Assembly: GCA_963768975.1 (NCBI GenBank)
Contig: CAVYKB010000004.1
Location: 38,883 to 102,882, forward strand
DNA length: 64,000 bases
Source of the DNA: CADCTB01 sp963768975
GTDB lineage: Bacteria; Actinomycetota; Acidimicrobiia; Acidimicrobiales; AC-14
Reading direction: 5' to 3'
The position numbers and the translations under genes were made by a program. Of this stretch, positions 32,880 to 40,458 are shown piece after piece. The stretch's first letter is position 1; every line of letters starts with the position of its first letter. Under the pieces are notes generated by a model that was not told the DNA's origin, did no database searches, and was given only the letters and a program-made list of their open reading frames with translations.

Positions 32880-35228
32880 ATGATCATCCACCCCTGCTAC
32901 CCCCACGACACGTGGTGCATCCGGGAGGCGTCGCTCGACCTCGACGTGCTGGCCCAGTCGGAATCCATCTTCGCCTTGGCCAACGGCCACCTCGGCCTGC
33001 GGGGCAACCTCGACGAGGGTGAGCCCTACGGGCTGCCCGGCACGTACCTGAACGGCTTCCACGAGATCCGGCCGCTGCCTTACGCCGAGGCCGGCTACGG
33101 CTACCCGGAGTCGGGCCAGACGATGATCAACGTCACCAACGGGAAGCTCCTCCGCCTTCTCGTCGATGACGAGCCGTTCGACGTCCGGTACGGCCGGCTC
33201 GAGTCCCACGAGCGGGCGCTGGACCTCCGGGCCGGCACCCTCACCCGCGACGTGGAGTGGATCACGCCCGCCGGCCAGGCGGTGCGGATCCGGTCGCAGC
33301 GCCTGGTGTCGTTCACCCACCGGGCGGTGGCGGCGATCGCCTACGAGGTGGAGGCGGTCGGCGACAAGGCGCGGATCGTCGTCCAGTCCGAGCTGGTGGC
33401 GAACGAGCCCCTGCCCCAGCCGAGCAGCGACCCCCGGGTAGCGGCGGCCCTGTCGTCACCCCTGGTGTCGGAGGATCACAGCGTCCGGGGTCGCACGGCC
33501 GTCGAGCTCGCCCATCACGCTGCGGTGAGCGGGCTGCGGATGGCCGCGGCCATGGACCACCTGGTCGATGGACCGCCCGGCACCGACGTCGTGGCCGAGT
33601 CGACGCCCGACACCGGCCGGGTCACCGTCACCACGGTGCTGGAGCCGGGTCAGCGCCTGCGCATCGTGAAGTTCATGGCCTATGGGTGGTCGAGCCTGCG
33701 GTCGAGGCAGGCCCTCCTCGACCAGGTGGTCGCCGCCCTCACTGCCGCCCGCCAAAGCGGGTGGGACGGCCTGCTGGCCGAGCAGCGAGAGTACCTCGAC
33801 GTGTTCTGGGACCGGAGCCAGGTCGAGATCGACGGCGATCCCGAAATCGAGCAGGCCGCCCGGTTCGCCCTGTTCCAGATCCTCCAGGCCGGAGCGCGGG
33901 CCGAGGGCCGGGCCATCCCTGCCAAGGGCCTGACCGGCTCGGGCTACGACGGGCACGCCTTCTGGGACTCCGAGACCTTCGTGCTGCCGCTGCTCACCTA
34001 CACCTTCCCGCCGGCCGCGGCCGACGCCCTGCGCTGGCGCCACAGCACCCTGCCCATCGCCCGCGAGCGGGCGCGCACCCTCGGATTCGCCGGCGCCGCC
34101 TTCCCGTGGCGGTCGATCACGGGGGAGGAGTGCTCCGGGTACTGGCCGGCGGGAACGGCGGCGTTCCATGTCAACGCCGACATCGCGGATGCAGTCGTCC
34201 GCTATGTCGACGCCACCGGGGACGACGAGTTCGAGCGTGACGTGGGCCACGACCTCCTGGTGGAGACCGCCCGCCTGTGGTGGTCGATCGGCCACTTCCA
34301 CCGTGACGGCTCGTTCCGCATCCCGGGCGTGACGGGCCCCGACGAGTACAGCGCCCTGGCCGACGACAACGTCTTCACCAACCTGATGGCCAAGCAGAAC
34401 CTGGCCGCCGCCGCCGGCGCCGTCGACCGCCATCCCGCACAGGCGGAGGCCCTGGGCGCCACCGCCGAGGAGGCTGCCACGTGGCGGGCGGCGGCCGACG
34501 CCATGTACGTCCCCTACGACGAGGAGCTGGGTGTCCACCCGCAGTCCGAGGGTTTCACCCACCACGAGGTCTGGGACTTCGACAGCGTGAAGCCCGACCA
34601 GTACCCGATCTTCCTGCACTTCCCCTACTTCGACATCTACCGCAAGCAGATCGTCAAGCAGGCCGACCTCGTCCTGGCCATGCACCTGCACCCGGAGGCC
34701 TTTACCGAGTCGCAGAAGGCCCGGAACTTCGCGTACTACGAGGGCATCACCGTGCGCGATTCCTCCCTGTCGGCCGCCACCCAGGCGGTGCTGGCCGCCG
34801 AGATGGGCCACCTGGAGCTGGCCTACGACTACTTGGCCGAGTCCGCACTGGTCGACCTCCAGGACCTGCACGGCAACGCCGGCGCCGGCCTGCACCTGGC
34901 TGCCCTGGCCGGCGGGTGGTCAGCTCTGGTGGCCGGCTTCGGCGGCTTCCGGGCCGCCGGCGGCACGGTCTCCTTCGCCCCTCGGTTGCCGGAGGACATC
35001 TCCAGGTTCGCGTTCCACCTCTTCTACCGGCAGCGCCGGTTGCGGGTCACGGCCACCCCGGAGGAGGCTACCTACGCCGTTCTCGAAGGTGATTCGCTGC
35101 TCATCAGCCACCACGGGGAGCCGCTTCTGGTGACGGACGAGCCGGTGAGCCGGCCCATCCCGCCGCCCGTGTGGCGGCCCCGCCCCACCCAGCCGCCGGG
35201 CCGGGCGCCGCAGAGCCGGCACGCATGA
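32880..35228 (+). CDS. Glycoside hydrolase family 65 phosphorylase (maltose/trehalose/kojibiose type)
   Basis: A 782-residue protein with the GH65 layout. The N-terminal beta-sandwich starts ESIFALANGHLGLRGNLDEG. A linker follows, then the (alpha/alpha)6 barrel with KGLTGSGYDGHAFWDSETFVLP, WRSITGEECSGYWPAGTAAFH and GVTGPDEYSALADDNVFTN, whose Glu in G-P-D-E-Y is the expected general acid. KQADLVLAM and the Y-Y-E-G-I-T-V-R-D-S-S-L-S phosphate/substrate motif follow. These enzymes phosphorolyse alpha-linked disaccharides to beta-glucose 1-phosphate; the exact substrate cannot be read from sequence. It follows the Thr-rich lipoprotein by 4 bp and ends in a stop-embedded hairpin. Confidence 0.93.
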   Translation: MIIHPCYPHDTWCIREASLDLDVLAQSESIFALANGHLGLRGNLDEGEPYGLPGTYLNGFHEIRPLPYAEAGYGYPESGQTMINVTNGKLLRLLVDDEPFDVRYGRLESHERALDLRAGTLTRDVEWITPAGQAVRIRSQRLVSFTHRAVAAIAYEVEAVGDKARIVVQSELVANEPLPQPSSDPRVAAALSSPLVSEDHSVRGRTAVELAHHAAVSGLRMAAAMDHLVDGPPGTDVVAESTPDTGRVTVTTVLEPGQRLRIVKFMAYGWSSLRSRQALLDQVVAALTAARQSGWDGLLAEQREYLDVFWDRSQVEIDGDPEIEQAARFALFQILQAGARAEGRAIPAKGLTGSGYDGHAFWDSETFVLPLLTYTFPPAAADALRWRHSTLPIARERARTLGFAGAAFPWRSITGEECSGYWPAGTAAFHVNADIADAVVRYVDATGDDEFERDVGHDLLVETARLWWSIGHFHRDGSFRIPGVTGPDEYSALADDNVFTNLMAKQNLAAAAGAVDRHPAQAEALGATAEEAATWRAAADAMYVPYDEELGVHPQSEGFTHHEVWDFDSVKPDQYPIFLHFPYFDIYRKQIVKQADLVLAMHLHPEAFTESQKARNFAYYEGITVRDSSLSAATQAVLAAEMGHLELAYDYLAESALVDLQDLHGNAGAGLHLAALAGGWSALVAGFGGFRAAGGTVSFAPRLPEDISRFAFHLFYRQRRLRVTATPEEATYAVLEGDSLLISHHGEPLLVTDEPVSRPIPPPVWRPRPTQPPGRAPQSRHA

Positions 35229-35247
35229 GCGGCCCGGGAGGCCGCTC
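35227..35247 (+). terminator. Stop-embedded hairpin with CGGGA loop after the GH65 gene
   Basis: An 8-bp perfect stem (35227-35234 with 35240-35247) around CGGGA, starting within the TGA stop. It has the same geometry and loop as 3635-3655. No U-run. Confidence 0.6.
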
Positions 35248-35286
35248 CAGCAAGCATTCACGTGGCGCCATCGAAGATGGTGCGTC

Positions 35287-35838
35287 GTGAGCAGGCCCGC
35301 CGACCGGTTCCGCCGGCATGCCGCCACCTTCACCGAGCGGGTCGAGGGGGTTCCTTCGGACGCGTGGTCCAACCCTGCGCCGCCGGAGGGTTGGGACGCC
35401 CGCGATGTCGTCCGCCATCTCGTCGAGTGGCTTTCCGGGTTCTGGTCGGGCTACGCCGGCATCGAGCTCCCCAAGGGCCCGCCGGTCGACGACGACCCGT
35501 TGGGGGCGTGGGTGGGGCTCCGGGACGGGCTGCAGGCCATGCTCGACGACCCCGAGGTGGCAGGCCGGGAGATCGACACGCCGATGGGCCGGATGACCGT
35601 CGAGGCCGCAGTCGACATGATCTGCACCAGCGACGTGTTCCTCCACACCTGGGACCTGGCCCGGGCCACCGGCCAGGATGAGACGCTCGACCCCGACGAG
35701 GTGCACACCATGCTTGAGGGCATGGAGCCGATGGACGAGGTCCTGCGTTCCAGCGGCCACTACGGGCCTCGGGTGGAGGTGCCCGCCGGAGCAGACGAGC
35801 AGACCAGGCTGATCGCCTTCATCGGCCGGCGCCCCTGA
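35287..35838 (+). CDS. DinB-like/mycothiol-dependent maleylpyruvate isomerase-family protein (TIGR03086-like)
   Basis: A 183-residue protein from GTG 35287. The four-helix DinB/MDMPI fold is indicated by WSNPAPPEGWDARDVVRHLVEW (first metal-binding His), a central MTVEAAVDMICTSDVFLHTWDLARATGQDETLD helix pair (described here by its His-T-W-D-L-A motif near 118) and a terminal GPRVEVPAGADEQTRLIAFIGR tail characteristic of TIGR03086. Such proteins bind a divalent metal and may use mycothiol, the actinobacterial thiol. The specific reaction is unknown. Confidence 0.88.
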   Translation: MSRPADRFRRHAATFTERVEGVPSDAWSNPAPPEGWDARDVVRHLVEWLSGFWSGYAGIELPKGPPVDDDPLGAWVGLRDGLQAMLDDPEVAGREIDTPMGRMTVEAAVDMICTSDVFLHTWDLARATGQDETLDPDEVHTMLEGMEPMDEVLRSSGHYGPRVEVPAGADEQTRLIAFIGRRP

Positions 35839-35889
35839 TAGTGGGCGGGCTGGGGCTCACGAGATGGCCGCCGGCCGCCCGCCGGCGGG

Positions 35890-36555
35890 CTACGAACGAG
35901 CCGCCGTCCGGTCCAGCTCGATCAGTCCCGTCCTCGCCGTGAAACGCAGCAGTGGCCAGATCGGGTCGAGGGGGCCGGTGCGGGGTGCGGCCGGGTAGGC
36001 GTGATGGGTGTTGTGGTAGCCGTGCCCCAGGAGGGGGATGGCCAGCCACCCGATGTCGTAGCCCGGTGCATCGGGGTACGGCTTCTTGCCGTAGAGGTGG
36101 CCCACGGTGTTGACCATGCCCATGATCCCCAGGTAGCCGACGAGGTGGACGGCGAGCATGAGCAGTACCTGCGCCGGCCCGAAGAGGAAGACGTAGGAGG
36201 CGACCACTGCGGTGCGGATGACCATGATCCGGATCCCCTTGGGCCGGTCACGCGGCACGCGGCCCTTGGCCTTGGCGAACAGGACGGCCGAGCCCGCGAG
36301 GACGCTGATCGGCCGGCGGAGCACGGGGGAGTGAGGGTCGAGCGGCGTGTCGGCGTAGCGATGGTGCAGCCGATGGACGCCGGCCCACGTCTCGGGGTCC
36401 GTCCCGACGACGACCCGAAAGTAGGTGTTGAGCACCGAGTCCAGGCGACGGTGGATCCGGAACGCCCGGTGGGCCAGGCATCGATGGGCGTAGACCTCGG
36501 TGACGAGAGCGGTGAGGAGGGCGGAGGCGACGCCGAGGACCAGACCGATGGGCAC
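35890..36555 (-). CDS. Acyl-CoA/fatty acid desaturase-family membrane protein
   Basis: A 221-residue membrane enzyme from ATG 36555. The three His boxes of the membrane di-iron desaturases are visible: HRCLAHRAF (HxxxxH) near 24, HRLHHRYAD (HxxHH) near 62 and HNTHHAYP (HxxHH) near 180. Membrane helices lie at LVLGVASALLTALV, IMVIRTAVVASYVFLFG and VLLMLAVHLVGYLGIMG. It is shorter than delta-9 desaturases (about 300), missing most of the first hydrophobic hairpin. It may introduce a double bond in membrane lipids. No partner gene is adjacent. Confidence 0.88.
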   Translation of the reverse strand: MPIGLVLGVASALLTALVTEVYAHRCLAHRAFRIHRRLDSVLNTYFRVVVGTDPETWAGVHRLHHRYADTPLDPHSPVLRRPISVLAGSAVLFAKAKGRVPRDRPKGIRIMVIRTAVVASYVFLFGPAQVLLMLAVHLVGYLGIMGMVNTVGHLYGKKPYPDAPGYDIGWLAIPLLGHGYHNTHHAYPAAPRTGPLDPIWPLLRFTARTGLIELDRTAARS

Positions 36556-36668
36556 GACGCATCGTAGGCTCGCCGAATCGACGATCTCCCGCCCGCCGCT
36601 TCTCGACCTGGCCCGGCCTGCCCAAGGGAAACGTCGTCACGGGCTACGACGACCACGGGCACTGGCGC

Positions 36669-38102
36669 TCAGCGAGTTCTGAGCGGGGTCCCGGCTACGT
36701 CGCAGGAGTAGTGGGTCTCCGCCGGCGCCGGCGGCGGGCGCCGGATCGTCGCCCACGCCAGGAGCCCGCCGGCGGCGGCCACGGCCGCGCTGACGACCAT
36801 GGCCGTGCGAAAGCCGTCCGCCATCGCCGGCGGGTCGAAGAAGCGGTCGCCCGTGATCCCGGCCACCGCCGGCAGGACGGCGACGGCCAGCAGCCCAGCC
36901 ACCCGGGACACGGCGTTGTTGACGCCCGAGGCCACGCCGGCGTGGCGCGAGTCGGCGGCGGCCAGCACGGTGGCGGTGACCGGTGCGACGACGAGCGTCA
37001 GCCCGAGCCCGAACAGGACGACCGCGGGGAGTACCGCTGCCACGTAGGCGTCGCCGGGGTCGATGGTGGTCATGAGGAGCATGGCGCCGGCGATCACCAA
37101 CGGGCCGGCGGTGAGCGGGATGCGTGGTCCGATGCGCTGGGCGAGTGCGCCAGAGTGGGCGGACAGAAGCAGCATCAGCGCGGTGACCGGCAGCGAGGCG
37201 GCGCCGGCGGCGACGGGGGAGTAGCCCAGTGAGATCTGCAGGAACGCGACGAGCAGGAAGAAGACGCCGCTCAGGGCGGCGTAGACCACGAAGGTGACGA
37301 GATTGGCCGCCGCGAACTGGCGGGAGGAGAAGATGCCCAGCGGCATCATCGGGTTGGGACTGCGCGCCTCCGCCCAGAGGAACAAGGCGAGAGCGGCGAC
37401 ACCGCCGGCGCCGGCCACGACCGAACCTTCGATCAGCCCGTAGGTGGTCCCGGCCAGGCCGGCGGCGGCCAGCAGCGCACCCCGGCCGTCGAGCCGCCCA
37501 TCGGCGGTGGGATCGCGCGTCTCCGGCACATGGCGGCCGGCGGCCAGGACGACGAACAGCCCGATCGGCAGGTTGATCAGGAAGATCGCCCGCCACGAGA
37601 CCGCGTCGACCAGCCACCCACCGAGCAGGGGCCCGAACGCGGTGGCCACTCCGCCGAGCCCCGACCAGGCGCCGATGGCCCGGGCGCGGTCGCCGGGCCG
37701 GAAGCTGGCGTCGATCATGGCCAGGCTGCCCGGGGTCAGCAGGGCGCCGGCAATGCCCTGCAGGAGCCGGGCCACCACCAGGAGCTCGACGTTCGGTGCG
37801 ACCGCGCACAGCAGGGAAGCGGCCGTGAACAGGCCGGCGCCCCACCTGAAGGCCCGCCGGCGCCCGTAGCGGTCGCCCAGCGACCCGCCGAGCAGGATCA
37901 ACGACGCCAGAGTCAACAGGTAGCCATTGAGGATCCACTGCAGCGCACCGGTGGTCGCATCCAGGTCGCGCCCGATCGCCGGCAGGGCGACGTTGACCAC
38001 CGTGCTGTCGAGGAAGGCCATGCCCGAGCCGAGGACCGCCACACCCACGACCCACCGGCCGGCGGCGCTTTCGAGGGCGACGCCCTCCGGTTCGCGCGCC
38101 AT
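36669..38102 (-). CDS. MFS exporter of the DHA2 (EmrB/QacA) type
   Basis: A 477-residue protein from ATG 38102 with about 14 membrane segments. Family motifs are LDSTVVNVALPAIGRDL (motif D1), GSLGDRYGRRRAFRWG (motif A) and RLLQGIAGALLTPGSLA (motif B), with PLLGGWLVDAVSWRAIFLIN (motif C). It probably exports drugs or lipophilic compounds using the proton gradient. It is divergent from the Thr-rich lipoprotein at 38150, with only 47 bp between starts. No adjacent TetR/MarR regulator is seen. Confidence 0.93.
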   Translation of the reverse strand: MAREPEGVALESAAGRWVVGVAVLGSGMAFLDSTVVNVALPAIGRDLDATTGALQWILNGYLLTLASLILLGGSLGDRYGRRRAFRWGAGLFTAASLLCAVAPNVELLVVARLLQGIAGALLTPGSLAMIDASFRPGDRARAIGAWSGLGGVATAFGPLLGGWLVDAVSWRAIFLINLPIGLFVVLAAGRHVPETRDPTADGRLDGRGALLAAAGLAGTTYGLIEGSVVAGAGGVAALALFLWAEARSPNPMMPLGIFSSRQFAAANLVTFVVYAALSGVFFLLVAFLQISLGYSPVAAGAASLPVTALMLLLSAHSGALAQRIGPRIPLTAGPLVIAGAMLLMTTIDPGDAYVAAVLPAVVLFGLGLTLVVAPVTATVLAAADSRHAGVASGVNNAVSRVAGLLAVAVLPAVAGITGDRFFDPPAMADGFRTAMVVSAAVAAAGGLLAWATIRRPPPAPAETHYSCDVAGTPLRTR

Positions 38103-38149
38103 GGCCGACGGTACCTGTCGGCCGCACACTCCGCGTTGTAGCGTCGGGC

Positions 38150-38974
38150 ATGCTCCGTCGACTCCTTCTCGCCGGGTTGGCCGCGGTCGTTCTCGCATCG
38201 TGCAGTTCCGGCGGCGATGAGGGGTCGTCGTCGACAACCACACCGTTCATCTTCGACGGCAGCACGACCACGCTGGTCCCCACCACGCCCATCGTCGGGC
38301 GGGTCCTGTCGCCGGAGGGGGCCTCGGTGCAGGGCGCCGGCGGACGGGGGATGGTGGTCATCCTCAAATTCACGGCCAAGGACCCGGCGATCCTGCCGGC
38401 CGAGTTCCGCCTCGGAGGCGCCTTGCCGGCGCCGGCGCCGGCGGCCAAGCCGGGGCACAACCCGGCGTTCCCCGGGCTCGTCGTTGGGCTCAGCAGCACC
38501 GGCAGCGCCCTGGGTGGCCCGTCGGTCAACCTGGCCAACCTCTTCCAGGTGATCAGCCCGTCGCTTCAGCTCGACGGCTCGCGGGAGGTGACGGCGGTGT
38601 GGACCAACTCGGCTGTCGACTTCGGCACCGACATCGACGCCACCCTCGCCGCCTACGTCGTCGCCGGGACGGCGCCAGACACCATCCCGCCGAGCCAGGC
38701 CAACATCGAGGTGCTCTCGAACACCGTCGAGGTGACGTTCCACATCGGCGCCGCGGAATCCAGGCTGACGGGGGGTACCGGCACCTCGACGTCGACCACG
38801 GCGCCGGCCGCCGGCGCCACGACGACAACGCGCGCCGGCGCAGCGACAACGACGACGCGTGCCGGCGCTACGACCACCACGGTGCGGGCAACCACGACCA
38901 CCCGGGCACCGACGACCACCGTCCCGCCATCGACATCGACAACCTGCCCGAACCTTCTGGGAGTCTTCTGCTGA
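38150..38974 (+). CDS. Lipoprotein with C-terminal Thr/Ala-rich tail
   Basis: A 274-residue protein with a lipobox (LLLAGLAAVVLASCSS, Cys18). A Ser/Thr linker is followed by a folded domain (about 45-205) containing ILKFTAKDPAILPAEFRLGG and ALPAPAPAAKPGHNPAFPG. The last 60 residues are low complexity, made of repeated units such as TTTTRAGAA, and end in CPNLLGVFC with two Cys. No family recognised. In the other Thr-rich lipoprotein of this window (32231) the stalk is near the N-terminus instead. It is divergent from the MFS exporter. Confidence 0.7.
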   Translation: MLRRLLLAGLAAVVLASCSSGGDEGSSSTTTPFIFDGSTTTLVPTTPIVGRVLSPEGASVQGAGGRGMVVILKFTAKDPAILPAEFRLGGALPAPAPAAKPGHNPAFPGLVVGLSSTGSALGGPSVNLANLFQVISPSLQLDGSREVTAVWTNSAVDFGTDIDATLAAYVVAGTAPDTIPPSQANIEVLSNTVEVTFHIGAAESRLTGGTGTSTSTTAPAAGATTTTRAGAATTTTRAGATTTTVRATTTTRAPTTTVPPSTSTTCPNLLGVFC

Positions 38975-38991
38975 CGCCTCTTGACCCAACC

Positions 38992-39023
38992 GTTCGTAGT
39001 CACTAACGTTAGTGAGAACGAAC
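38992..39023 (+). promoter_or_regulatory. 32-bp dyad operator upstream of the ArsR operon
   Basis: TCACTAACGTTAGTGA (39000-39015) is a perfect 16-bp palindrome. It is flanked symmetrically by GTTCGT (38992-38997) and ACGAAC (39018-39023), with 2-nt spacers. It sits 17 bp upstream of GTG 39040 and its AAGGAGGAG ribosome site. It is most likely the site of the ArsR-type regulator encoded just downstream. Confidence 0.75.
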
Positions 39024-39039
39024 TAAGGAGGAGTCACCC

Positions 39040-39153
39040 GTGGGACAGCCGGTTGCATTCTTCGAGGTGATCAGCGCCGAGCGCCCCGGCGACTTCGGGC
39101 ACATCGCCATCCTCGCCGACCCCGACGGCAACCACGTCGGCCTCTGGGCGTGA
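39040..39153 (+). pseudogene. Internally deleted glyoxalase/VOC-family remnant
   Basis: A 37-codon frame from GTG 39040 behind a strong AAGGAGGAG site. The first 10 residues (MGQPVAFFEV) match the start of VOC-family glyoxalase-like proteins (M-G-x-P-V-x-H/F-F-E-I), while the last 17 (IAILADPDGNHVGLWA) match their end (F-x-D-P-E-G-N-x-V-G-L-W). The roughly 80-90 residues between are absent, so this looks like a precise in-frame deletion that leaves a translatable leader. Its TGA overlaps the ArsR start (GTGA), so it still couples translation to the regulator. Confidence 0.7.
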
Positions 39154-39506
39154 GCGGCCCTGCACTTCACGACGAGGCCGACGACGCGCTGCGCGCGCTC
39201 GCCGAACCCCGCCGGCGAGCCATCCTGCAGCTCGTCGCCCACGGAGAGCTGGCGGCAGGGGAGATCGCCGCGGCGTTCGACGTCACCCGCCCCGCGGTCA
39301 GCCAGCACCTCACCGTCCTCAAGCAAGCCGGCCTGCTGAGCGAGCGACGGGACGGCACCCGCCGGCTGTATCGCGCCCGCCCGGAAGGCCTTGCCGAGCT
39401 ACGCCGGCTGCTCGACGATATGTGGGCCGGCGCCCTGGACACCGCCCGGCTTCTCGTCGAAGCCGAGCGCGGGATCGATGGCAATGCCGCGGCGGCGGCC
39501 AGTTAG
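39150..39506 (+). CDS. ArsR-family transcriptional regulator
   Basis: A 118-residue winged-helix repressor from GTG 39150. ALRALAEPRRRAILQLVAHG begins the domain; GEIAAAFDVTRPAVSQHLTVL is the recognition helix-turn-helix; SERRDGTRRLYRARPEGL is the wing. No Cys residues, so it is not a classical metal sensor. It is the type paired with SRPBCC/AHSA1 proteins, encoded next. It probably represses its own operon through the 38992-39023 palindrome. Confidence 0.92.
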   Translation: MSGPALHDEADDALRALAEPRRRAILQLVAHGELAAGEIAAAFDVTRPAVSQHLTVLKQAGLLSERRDGTRRLYRARPEGLAELRRLLDDMWAGALDTARLLVEAERGIDGNAAAAAS

Positions 39507-39588
39507 AACCGGGCGCTGCCGGCGCGCCGCGCTCGGCCGGAGCTGGTCGGCGGCACTCGAAGCATTTCGGCACTACGTAGGGAAGGAG

Positions 39589-40110
39589 ATGACTGTGGCC
39601 CTCAGCCCATGGGACGAGACAACCGTCCTGACCCGTCCCCCCGTCCGTCAGTCGACGATCGTTCGCAGTGACGTCGACCACACCTTCAACGCCTTCGTGC
39701 GGATGATCGGGGCGTGGTGGCCGGTCGAGCGGCTCTCGCTCGGCGGCGACCGTGTGCGTGACGTTACGTTGGAACCGCGCCTCGGCGGGCGGGTCTTCGA
39801 GACCTGGGATGACGGCTCCACCGCTGACTGGGGCGAGGTGGTGGCGTGGGAGCCCTCGCGTCGCGTCGTCATGTCGTGGCTGAGCACGCCGTCGCCGACC
39901 GAGGTCGAACTCTCCTTCACCGCCCTCGGCCCCGGCCTGACCCGGGTCTCGGTCGAGCACCGGGGCTGGGAGAACCTGACCGAGGAGCAGGCGCGCCAGG
40001 ACTGCGCCGAGCCGGGTGGCTACCACTCCGGCGCCTACAGCCGGGGCTGGCAGCTGGCTCTCGACCGCTTCGTCGCCATCGTAGAGCCGGCCACCGGAGG
40101 TGCATCGTGA
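39589..40110 (+). CDS. SRPBCC (AHSA1/CalC-like) domain protein
   Basis: A 173-residue protein with one SRPBCC ligand-binding domain: STIVRSDVDHTFNAFVRMIGAWWP, GRVFETWDDGSTADWGEVVAWEPSRRVVMSW and LTRVSVEHRGWENL (described by these separate strands). ATG 39589 or GTG 39595 could be the start; the GGAAGGAG site lies just upstream and favours 39595 by spacing. This family forms helix-grip pockets for hydrophobic ligands and is typically co-encoded with ArsR repressors. It overlaps the YCII gene by GTGA. Confidence 0.9.
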   Translation: MTVALSPWDETTVLTRPPVRQSTIVRSDVDHTFNAFVRMIGAWWPVERLSLGGDRVRDVTLEPRLGGRVFETWDDGSTADWGEVVAWEPSRRVVMSWLSTPSPTEVELSFTALGPGLTRVSVEHRGWENLTEEQARQDCAEPGGYHSGAYSRGWQLALDRFVAIVEPATGGAS

Positions 40111-40421
40111 ACTTCGTCTACACGTTGATCCCGCCCCGCCCGACCTTCGCCGGCGATATGACCGATGCCGAGCAGGCGGTCATGGGCGAGCACGCCGCCT
40201 ACTGGACCGGGCTCTTCGAGGAAGGGTCGGTGGTCGTCTTCGGCGTGGTGATCGAAAGCGCGGGCGCGTGGGGCCTTGCGGTGGTCGAGGCCCGCAGCGA
40301 GGACGATGTCCGAGTGATCGCAGCCGGCGATCCCGCAGTGCGAACGGGCACCTGCACCTACGAGATCGGCGTGATGCCCCAGGCCTCCATCCGACCTCGG
40401 CAGGACGCTGCGCTGATATAG
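40107..40421 (+). CDS. YCII-family protein
   Basis: A 104-residue protein from GTG 40107, with a GGAGG site 6 nt upstream. NFVYTLIPPRPTFAGDMTDAE and MGEHAAYWTGLFEEGSVVVFG follow the YCII pattern, in which a short ferredoxin-like fold carries a His-Asp pair. LAVVEARSEDDVRVIAAGDP and the ending E-I-G-V-M-P complete the domain. The function is poorly known; relatives act as small lyases or isomerases. It is the last gene of the ArsR-SRPBCC-YCII operon. Confidence 0.87.
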   Translation: MNFVYTLIPPRPTFAGDMTDAEQAVMGEHAAYWTGLFEEGSVVVFGVVIESAGAWGLAVVEARSEDDVRVIAAGDPAVRTGTCTYEIGVMPQASIRPRQDAALI

Positions 40422-40458
40422 AACGTAGCGAGCGGGAGCGGCGGCGGAGGAGGTCGAC

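Noticed and set aside
36556..36668. Possible short coding fragment between the desaturase and the MFS gene
   Set aside because: A short plus-strand stretch looks protein-like (a W-P-G-L-P-K-G-N run), but it has no start codon with a ribosome site and no homology that I recognise.
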